5,840 nucleotides of DNA from Nanobdellota archaeon (GTDB taxonomy: Archaea > Nanobdellota > Nanobdellia > Woesearchaeales > GW2011-AR9). Shown here piece after piece: positions 1-4,887 of the stretch. The DNA is taken from positions 1 through 5,840 of the forward strand of contig JAUYPT010000030.1 in the NCBI GenBank assembly GCA_030695685.1, given 5' to 3'. The notes under the pieces were generated by a model, which was not told where the DNA came from, did not search any database, and saw only the letters and a list, made by a program, of their open reading frames with translations. The position numbers were made by a program, and so were the translations under genes. Each line of letters starts with the position of its first letter. Positions within the stretch are counted from its first letter, which is position 1.

Positions 1-494
1 TTCTTCGCTTCATAACAGTAAATAGATTTATGTTCCGCACCATGATACTGAAACAGTGTTTTCACATCTTTCATCATTGAAATGACCGCAAGATAGCCGA
101 TAAAAAGAACCATCCGAAATACGCCGTCAAGAAGATTAAACAGTAAGCCCTCAGAATGAATCCACTGAGCAGAAAAGAACGGAACAACCACAAACAGCAG
201 CAGCGATGCAGCAAAAGAGATGATCATGGTCCCGATAATTTCTTTCGTCGTCAGTTTCTCATCCGTGCCCAGATTTTGGTTGCCGCTCCAGATTAAGGCT
301 TTGACACCATCATAGAGAGTATATCCTAAACCGACAATGCCGCGCAAAAAAATGATATTAAAAAATTGAGGAAAAAAAGTGCTTTCTTCCGTCTTTACTG
401 TAATTGTGCCGTCAGGAAGCCGTACGGCAACAGCAAACTTTTTCTTATTGCGCATCATCACGCCTTCGATAACCGCTTGTCCGCCAACGTCCAT
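1..494 (-). CDS. DUF1385 / YqhQ-family membrane protein (partial, C-terminus off window)
   Basis: The 164 codons visible before the left edge carry the family signatures. The N-terminal block is GGQAVIEGVMMR at residues 4-15, a short strand-rich segment follows, then LRG at 50-52, and YHGAEHKSIYCYE starts at residue 150. Two hydrophobic segments, about residues 84-106 and 117-140, look like membrane helices. The family (B. subtilis YqhQ is a member) is usually about 300 residues and is loosely described as a predicted metal-dependent membrane enzyme because of its conserved Glu, His and Cys residues. No reaction is established. The second conserved half, with its His/Cys block and further helices, lies beyond the window. 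The start is ATG at 494-492, giving MDVGGQAV, which matches where family members usually begin. There is no Shine-Dalgarno, but a TATA-like box sits about 28 bases upstream, suggesting a leaderless transcript. The gene lies 34 bases after the 300-residue gene in the same direction. Family assignment is firm; function is unknown. Confidence 0.9.
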   Translation of the reverse strand, partial: MDVGGQAVIEGVMMRNKKKFAVAVRLPDGTITVKTEESTFFPQFFNIIFLRGIVGLGYTLYDGVKALIWSGNQNLGTDEKLTTKEIIGTMIISFAASLLLFVVVPFFSAQWIHSEGLLFNLLDGVFRMVLFIGYLAVISMMKDVKTLFQYHGAEHKSIYCYEAK

Positions 495-500
495 AGTACA

Positions 501-514
501 GAAAAAAAGAAAAG
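501..514 (-). terminator. Pyrimidine/T-rich tract, possible archaeal terminator of the upstream gene
   Basis: On the minus strand this reads as an almost pure T tract (runs of four and seven T broken by C) just after the stop codon of the 300-residue gene. Archaeal RNA polymerase can terminate on T-rich stretches without a hairpin, and I see no hairpin here. The same bases lie between the TATA-like box and start codon of the DUF1385 gene, so they could equally be its initially melted region. Terminator function is inferred from composition and position only. Confidence 0.3.
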
Positions 515-517
515 AAC

Positions 518-526
518 TTTAAAAAT
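518..526 (-). promoter_or_regulatory. TATA-like box for the DUF1385 gene
   Basis: The minus strand reads ATTTTTAAA, preceded by a purine/A-rich BRE-like stretch. Its centre is about 28 bases before the ATG at 494, the spacing expected if transcription starts at or next to the start codon. If real, the DUF1385 gene has its own promoter although it lies close behind a co-oriented gene. Part of the box lies just beyond the upstream stop codon at 529-531, and the BRE-like part overlaps that stop. AT-rich sequence makes chance matches easy. Confidence 0.5.
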
Positions 527-528
527 CT

Positions 529-1431
529 TTAGGATTTAACCCACGCTGGATCGTAAATGAGAATTGGATCTTCAATCCAGGTAATAATAGTCTTGGAATT
601 AATAGTTTCTGTATCTTTACATTTTCCTAAAGCAGCTTTATTTTCTACAGCGTAATGGTGATCAAGCCAGTGGTGAGCTTGCCGAAGATGCTTCTCACAG
701 AAAGGAACCGTTTTTGCTTCATATGTTTTTGTATACTTAGAACTCATTGTTTCGGAAGTGCTTGTGTTAAATGCTCCTTTCTTTCTTTTTCCTGAAACAG
801 TCGTTTCGCTGTGATCAGTAACATAGGGAAGTAAAAATACTTTTTGTTCGAAGTTCACAAATTGATGCGTTAGCAAACCTTCGTAAGGGTCAAAATTTTT
901 ACTGACATGCCAACTGTGCGGCACTACTTTGCCGGCGGGATGTTCAGAATGCTCTTCCTCTACCATACAGAGCTGGCCGTACTTTCTTTCTTCCGTTACG
1001 GGAATTTCATACGCAGCAAAGAGAGAAAGAAGTTTTTCCAATCCTGCATCAGTAGTAACATGCATCGCTCCCTTACCATTAAAAGGTGCTCTCCATCGAG
1101 ACAAACCACGTGTAGATTCATTCATTCCAGCCTCACCGAAAGGAGCTGCCAGGGGAATGGCAGATAAATATACTTCCCTCTGTTGTTCTGCAGGAAGCTG
1201 AACAATCCTTGGCAATTGGCTCCAGCGTAAATCAGGATGGCGATCCATTCTTTTTGATTCTTGTTCTCTCTGCCGCATTGTTATTTCATCATAATTATCT
1301 TGACCAATATTTTCAAGCCGTACTTTCTGTATTCCTCTGCCATTAGGTATTGTTATATTCTTAAGCAGCTCTGCAATTAATCCCCGCTCCGATTGTTCGG
1401 AAAGCCCAACCACTTCAATATTATTTTTCAT
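529..1431 (-). CDS. Uncharacterised 300-residue soluble protein
   Basis: I do not recognise a family. The reading frame is convincing: it opens with ATG eight bases after a perfect AGGAGG, and a TATA-like box lies further upstream. No signal peptide, membrane helix or cysteine cluster is visible, so it is probably cytosolic. The N-terminal 60 residues are polar (Glu/Gln/Arg-rich around 50-64, including QREQESKR). A more hydrophobic part follows (about 84-100, and 127-145 around LEKLLSLFAAYEIPV). The second half is rich in histidine and aromatics: H172 and H175 (PHSWHV), H189, H207, then H248, H253, H254, H258 and H259 within CEKHLRQAHHWLDHHY at 245-260. A Ser/Thr/Lys-rich linker lies at about 208-240. 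The His clustering could mean metal binding or catalysis, but no known motif is present. It is followed by the DUF1385 gene and divergent from the GGCT-like gene; neither neighbour reveals its role. Confidence 0.85.
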   Translation of the reverse strand: MKNNIEVVGLSEQSERGLIAELLKNITIPNGRGIQKVRLENIGQDNYDEITMRQREQESKRMDRHPDLRWSQLPRIVQLPAEQQREVYLSAIPLAAPFGEAGMNESTRGLSRWRAPFNGKGAMHVTTDAGLEKLLSLFAAYEIPVTEERKYGQLCMVEEEHSEHPAGKVVPHSWHVSKNFDPYEGLLTHQFVNFEQKVFLLPYVTDHSETTVSGKRKKGAFNTSTSETMSSKYTKTYEAKTVPFCEKHLRQAHHWLDHHYAVENKAALGKCKDTETINSKTIITWIEDPILIYDPAWVKS

Positions 1432-1439
1432 TTGGAATA

Positions 1440-1445
1440 CCTCCT
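1440..1445 (-). promoter_or_regulatory. Strong Shine-Dalgarno (AGGAGG) of the 300-residue gene
   Basis: The minus strand has AGGAGGT with eight bases between AGGAGG and the ATG at 1431. This is the only textbook Shine-Dalgarno in the window and fixes the start of the unrecognised gene. With the TATA-like box near 1487, the predicted leader is about 30 bases, long enough to include this site. Confidence 0.8.
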
Positions 1446-1477
1446 GATGCAGTATCTAATGGTAAAAGTAGAAAGTA

Positions 1478-1507
1478 ACTACTATATAAATATTAAGTAA
1501 TAATAGT
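1478..1507. repeat. Imperfect inverted repeat over the TATA-like box
   Basis: ACTACTAT at 1478-1485 and ATAATAGT at 1500-1507 are reverse complements with one mismatch, separated by 14 bases. The left arm overlaps the TATA-like box of the 300-residue gene, where a dimeric repressor could act. In a stretch this AT-rich such a repeat may be chance, so operator function is speculative. Confidence 0.2.
1483..1491 (-). promoter_or_regulatory. TATA-like box for the 300-residue gene
   Basis: The minus strand reads ATTTATATA, a near-ideal archaeal TATA box, with an A/T-rich BRE-like stretch (CTTAAT) just upstream. Transcription would start near 1460, giving a leader of about 30 bases with the AGGAGG site. 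It lies in the 157-base divergent gap shared with the GGCT-like gene, which otherwise holds only promoter-like sequence. Confidence 0.55.
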
Positions 1508-1557
1508 GTGCTTAAAATCGAATATGCATAAAAAGAGCTGCCTCTTCCCAAGAAAAT

Positions 1558-1565
1558 TATTTAAA
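1558..1565 (+). promoter_or_regulatory. TATA-like box for the GGCT-like gene
   Basis: TATTTAAA preceded by the A-rich AGAAAAT forms a good BRE/TATA pair, centred about 27 bases before the ATG at 1589. That predicts a start of transcription at or very near the ATG. A GGAG at 1581-1584, only four bases from the ATG, would then lie upstream of the RNA start. If GGAG is used instead, the weaker CATAAAAA around 1527-1534 could be the TATA element. Confidence 0.5.
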
Positions 1566-1588
1566 CCCAGAATAATTAATGGAGAACG

Positions 1589-2182
1589 ATGAGTGATAAT
1601 GATCAGAATAATGTGAAGTATCACGTTGTCGGCTATGGCAGCTTAATGAGCCATAAATCACTTCAGGGAACTATCCCCGACCGTGATTTTAAACAGGTGA
1701 TTATCAAAGGCTACCAGCGGATTTTTAATGTCATGGCAGAGAAAGGAAAAAGCCCTAATACCGTCAACCTCATACAAAAAAAAGGATATGCCTGCAACGG
1801 TGTCCTGTTTACTGTGAATGAGGAAGACCTTGCCAAAATAAAGGAACGGGAATCACCGGAATATGAATTGCAAAAAACTGCTGTTTTTGATTTTACCAGC
1901 GGTAAAAAAATGGGCTCGGCATTTATTGCCATTGACCACACAATTAATATTGACATCTTCAACCAAAAGCCAAACAAAAGTTATTTTATCCTCTGCCGGG
2001 AAGCAGCATATCATCTCAGTGAAACTTTTGGCCGTTATTGGGATCAGACAACCTACACATCAAGTGGTGAAAAAATAACTACGTGGTTACAGAAGAACAA
2101 AAGTTATGACACGATTTCAAAAAAAAGTATTCAATCCCGTCTGGCTGCTTTCCTGAAACAAAGAATCTTCAGGATACCCTAA
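1589..2182 (+). CDS. Gamma-glutamylcyclotransferase-like protein (GGCT/AIG2 fold)
   Basis: The family catalyses cyclisation of gamma-glutamyl amines or peptides to 5-oxoproline. Visible signatures are the substrate-loop motif YGSLM at residues 16-20, the following strand GYQRIFNV (41-48) that resembles the G(F/Y)xRxFN block of the family, and GVLFTVNEEDLAKI (71-84). RESPEY at 87-92 follows, with E88 the best candidate for the catalytic acid; E86 is the alternative. The C-terminal part, CREAAYHLSETFGRYW (136-151) and TYTSSGEKITTWL (155-167), matches longer GGCT-like members. At 197 residues it is in the usual size range. The actual substrate cannot be told from sequence. No signal peptide is seen, so it is probably cytosolic. 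The last 21 residues (177-197, basic, KKSIQSRLAAFLKQ) overlap the DNA polymerase gene on the other strand and may be a tail acquired by stop-codon loss. The start has a weak GGAG and a TATA-like box at leaderless distance. Confidence 0.82.
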   Translation: MSDNDQNNVKYHVVGYGSLMSHKSLQGTIPDRDFKQVIIKGYQRIFNVMAEKGKSPNTVNLIQKKGYACNGVLFTVNEEDLAKIKERESPEYELQKTAVFDFTSGKKMGSAFIAIDHTINIDIFNQKPNKSYFILCREAAYHLSETFGRYWDQTTYTSSGEKITTWLQKNKSYDTISKKSIQSRLAAFLKQRIFRIP

Positions 2183-4651
2183 TACCGCAAAGATAGAGCT
2201 TACAGCGGGAATTAATTGATGATGAAGATAATAATCAGCATCGTATTCTTTATCCGTAACATCCTCTGGAATTTTTGCTCTATCTCTGATCAAGCCTTTC
2301 CCTTTCACAATAATGTACGAAATTATTTTTCCGGGAGCAATTCGTTCCCCTTTCGCTGCCATTTCTCTGGCAACTTTCACATGAGGGCCGAGTGCAGTAT
2401 AGCTTGATAACTCTCTGGTAATCTGCGTCTTGATGATCAGTTTTTCCAAAGGAATAACACCAGAACGAAGATTCTGTGTTACAGTTGCGACATATTCTAA
2501 TGCTTCCTTTGTTTTATCGGTAAGGACAAGCTGTAAAACTGTCTGCTGGACGTCTTTTGCTAAAGGAGAGGAGTTTCTTCTCACCGTTTCAAAACCAGTG
2601 ATTTTTAATTTTCCGCTCTCTGATAATAAGGCATACCTTTTTTTCGCTCCTCTATCTTTTGCTCCTCTATTACTTCTTTTAACAGAAACAAAGATGCCTT
2701 TTGTATAATGGCCTTCACATTCTAATTCCATATTTCCCGGCAGCTGCTGATTAATCTCTTTCATAAACGCAAGAGCATCATCCTGCGTCTTATCCTTCAA
2801 CAGCAAAAAACAGGAATCAGTATCTGCATAAATGACGTCAAAATGGTGCTGCTGCGCCTGTGTAATCGTTCTCGTAATGTAATCACGGGCATAGGCAGTT
2901 GTGGCGGCAGCGCTCTCTAAAGAATACCATCGGGCGCCAAAGAATCCAAGATAGCCGTAAAAAGAGTTTGCCAGTATCTTCAAGGCGTAGGAGCGAGATT
3001 CAAGCATAGCTATTGCCGTATCATCGCTTCTATTATCGCCTGTTCCTTTCTTTACTTCTTTCAGCTCTTTTTTCACCGCAGTCCGTAATGAAATCAATGC
3101 TTCCAAAACAGAGGGCATAAATTTTTTCTCCCGAATACAGAACCACTGATTTTTCAATCCTGGAACTGCTGCTTTTTCCCGGCAGCAGGGGCATTGGAAG
3201 CCTTCTGGTCCAAGATTATGGGAAGTAATAATAGTAGGATACAATGACCGGAAATCAAAAATGATAATATCATTATATAATCCCGGCGTCGGCTCATAGA
3301 CAAAGGCGCCCTGAACACTGTCCCGCCGCCGCTGCTCCATTTCATAATTTCCTGGCCGGTTGGGAGCAATAACATTAAATTCCATTGCCCGCCGCAGAAT
3401 ATAATTTTCCACCAGCTTGCTTGAACTCATCCTAATGACATCAAACGTCGGCAGGCCGATAATTTTGGTAAATTCAATGATATCATGCAGAAGATGCCGG
3501 CAGAGCTGAAATGTCAATCGGGCATCATGAAGATTATACTCACAGAATTTGAGTAATTCATGGGCATTGTTGTTATCCCAAAAAATAGATAATTGGTCTA
3601 AATTAACATCATGCTTATGATGCCCCAGTAATTCACCGGCAACAGCATTTAATGAATAACTATCCGTTTTCAGATTCTTGCCGAAAATATTTTTGATAAA
3701 TTTTAAAACATCAAGATGAAGCATGCCGCTGATTTTACAAACACTTTCCCGGAAGCCAGCGGAGGAATTTACTATTAGCGGACTGCCATCCAGCCCCAGA
3801 TTTAGGCTTATTTTATATTTGCTGGCTCTGGTTTTAAGATATGGAAGATCAAAGCCGTCAGAGAAATAACCTGTTACAATATCCGGCTGAAATTCAGCAA
3901 TAATCTCTGTAAACCTGTTGATCAATGCCGCTTCATCATCAACAATCTCAAGATACTCTGCGCTCATTGTTGCAGAGCGAATCTCTTTCCAAGTAATTAC
4001 TTTCGTAAATTCTTTGTTGGTGTGATCTTTACCATAAAAAGCAATCATTAAAATCGGGTTTTTCTCAGGATCAATTTCTTTCCGTTCAGCATAGGTTTCA
4101 ATATCAACGGCCAGCATTTTCCACTTGGGGAAAGTTTCAGAGCTCAAAGGCTGGACAGTTGCAGCATCAAAAACAGGAATAGCAGCAGAATGATCATTCT
4201 TGGTAGGCTTATGAGGTCTAAATCTACCGTCTGCTGTTGTCAAAGTCATCGGTATAATGCTGTTATCCCGTAGATAACGATGAACAAATACAATATCCCG
4301 CTCATAACAGACAATATCCCAGGACTCTAACTTCTCTGCAATGACCGGAACCGCTTTTGGATAATTAACCGTTATCTTCCAGAACTGCTCTTTTTTTCCG
4401 CGTAATTCCTTGGCAACAGGTTCCCAGGAGACAACTTTTGCCGGCCCGCTTAGAGAATTAATAACAAGTGATTGTAGCCGCCTTTCCAGTGCTGCGTTAT
4501 CAACATTCTCTACAGAAGCATAAAAATAAGGCTCATATTTGTGGATGATACAAATTCTACAGCCGTCTGTCTGCCGGGCATAAATGTAGATAAAGGTTAT
4601 ATCTCCATCTACTTTGTACTCAAAATCATAGGGGAAAAAAGTGATTTCCAT
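2117..4651 (-). CDS. Archaeal family B DNA polymerase with 3'-5' exonuclease (PolB-type)
   Basis: Complete replicative/repair DNA polymerase of 844 residues, somewhat longer than the roughly 775 of Pyrococcus PolB. An N-terminal domain with EPYFYAS at 40-46 corresponds to the archaeal uracil-sensing region. The exonuclease has ExoI VDIET with D183 and E185, ExoII in GYFSDGFDLPYL (261-272) with catalytic D268, and ExoIII YNLHD with Y372 and D376, so proofreading should be active. The polymerase has motif A DFRSLYPTII (466-475), motif B KILANSFYG (558-566), motif C YADTDS (608-613, D610 and D612) and KKRY (670-673). A cysteine group, C487, C489, C490 and C505, follows motif A. The chain ends in QTGLNTFF (837-844), a perfect PCNA-binding box. 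No intein interrupts any motif. The start MEITFFPYDFEY resembles archaeal PolB N-termini. A TATA-like box 26 bases upstream and no Shine-Dalgarno suggest a leaderless mRNA. The 3' end overlaps the GGCT-like gene by 66 bases. Confidence 0.97.
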   Translation of the reverse strand: MEITFFPYDFEYKVDGDITFIYIYARQTDGCRICIIHKYEPYFYASVENVDNAALERRLQSLVINSLSGPAKVVSWEPVAKELRGKKEQFWKITVNYPKAVPVIAEKLESWDIVCYERDIVFVHRYLRDNSIIPMTLTTADGRFRPHKPTKNDHSAAIPVFDAATVQPLSSETFPKWKMLAVDIETYAERKEIDPEKNPILMIAFYGKDHTNKEFTKVITWKEIRSATMSAEYLEIVDDEAALINRFTEIIAEFQPDIVTGYFSDGFDLPYLKTRASKYKISLNLGLDGSPLIVNSSAGFRESVCKISGMLHLDVLKFIKNIFGKNLKTDSYSLNAVAGELLGHHKHDVNLDQLSIFWDNNNAHELLKFCEYNLHDARLTFQLCRHLLHDIIEFTKIIGLPTFDVIRMSSSKLVENYILRRAMEFNVIAPNRPGNYEMEQRRRDSVQGAFVYEPTPGLYNDIIIFDFRSLYPTIITSHNLGPEGFQCPCCREKAAVPGLKNQWFCIREKKFMPSVLEALISLRTAVKKELKEVKKGTGDNRSDDTAIAMLESRSYALKILANSFYGYLGFFGARWYSLESAAATTAYARDYITRTITQAQQHHFDVIYADTDSCFLLLKDKTQDDALAFMKEINQQLPGNMELECEGHYTKGIFVSVKRSNRGAKDRGAKKRYALLSESGKLKITGFETVRRNSSPLAKDVQQTVLQLVLTDKTKEALEYVATVTQNLRSGVIPLEKLIIKTQITRELSSYTALGPHVKVAREMAAKGERIAPGKIISYIIVKGKGLIRDRAKIPEDVTDKEYDADYYLHHQLIPAVSSIFAVLGYPEDSLFQESSQTGLNTFF
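2120..2143 (-). other. PIP box (PCNA-interacting motif) at the DNA polymerase C-terminus
   Basis: The last eight codons encode QTGLNTFF, fitting Q-x-x-(L/I/M)-x-x-F-F exactly. In archaeal and eukaryotic replication proteins this motif docks to the sliding clamp PCNA, and an extreme C-terminal location is typical of archaeal PolB. The two phenylalanines are encoded in a run of eight T on the minus strand, directly followed by TGA. The same bases are in frame within the 3' coding end of the opposing GGCT-like gene. Confidence 0.85.
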
Positions 4652-4672
4652 GGCTTCATTTTTAAAAGATTC

Positions 4673-4681
4673 ATTATAAAT
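4673..4681 (-). promoter_or_regulatory. TATA-like box for the DNA polymerase gene
   Basis: The minus strand reads ATTTATAAT, preceded by GCAAAT, a good BRE/TATA pair. The centre is about 26 bases before the ATG at 4651, predicting a leaderless transcript, consistent with the lack of any Shine-Dalgarno. A second AT-rich element (CTTTTAAAAA near 4659-4668) is too close to the ATG to serve. Confidence 0.55.
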
Positions 4682-4743
4682 ATTTGCCTCTTATTTTACC
4701 ATCAAGTTTTAACCACTCTAATATATACATTATTTCACCTACA

Positions 4744-4750
4744 TTTATAT
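4744..4750 (+). promoter_or_regulatory. Candidate TATA-like box for the Cys-rich exported protein
   Basis: TTTATAT lies 63-69 bases before the ATG at 4813, predicting a start near 4773 and a leader of about 40 bases. No Shine-Dalgarno is seen before the ATG; the G-run at 4777-4781 is too far away. AATATATA around 4720-4727 is an alternative. The 161-base divergent gap 4652-4812 shows nothing else recognisable. Confidence 0.3.
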
Positions 4751-4812
4751 CTTCTTTACTTCCCAACAATGAATGAGGGGGTTATTCTCTACGATCACCT
4801 GTAATATGTGTT

Positions 4813-4887
4813 ATGGCGCTGGAAACAATCATTAGCCGTATTAAGCGGTATTCTCTCATCGGGCTTGCTTCTTTTAGCGTTGGCTGC
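4813..4887 (+). other. Predicted signal peptide with possible lipobox (cleavage before C25)
   Basis: Residues 1-12 are the charged region (MALETIISRIKR), 13-24 the hydrophobic core (YSLIGLASFSVG), and C25 follows. SVGC resembles a lipobox, though Ser rather than Leu at -3 is not typical and the hydrophobic core is short. If it is not a lipobox, ordinary signal-peptidase cleavage near here is the alternative. Export is well supported by the Cys-rich composition that follows; lipid anchoring is less certain. Confidence 0.5.

Noticed and set aside
907..1201. Two overlapping plus-strand open frames (86 and 90 codons)
   Set aside because: Both lie wholly antisense to the well-supported 300-residue gene, have no ribosome site or promoter, and give composition unlike a real protein.
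1711..2078. Minus-strand 88-codon frame and plus-strand 71-codon frame inside the GGCT-like gene
   Set aside because: Both are shadows of a gene whose own frame carries clear family motifs.
2216..3375. Short open frames of 63, 92 and 73 codons on both strands inside the polymerase gene
   Set aside because: They lie across polymerase domains with intact motifs and have no start signals.
2117..4651. Possible intein or split polymerase gene, as in some archaea
   Set aside because: All exonuclease and polymerase motifs are in one continuous frame with normal spacing and no intein start or end signatures.
4541..4804. Plus-strand 87-codon frame spanning the polymerase start and the divergent promoter gap
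   Set aside because: Its first half is antisense to the polymerase N-terminus and its second half is AT-rich promoter sequence giving a low-complexity hydrophobic tail; no Shine-Dalgarno.
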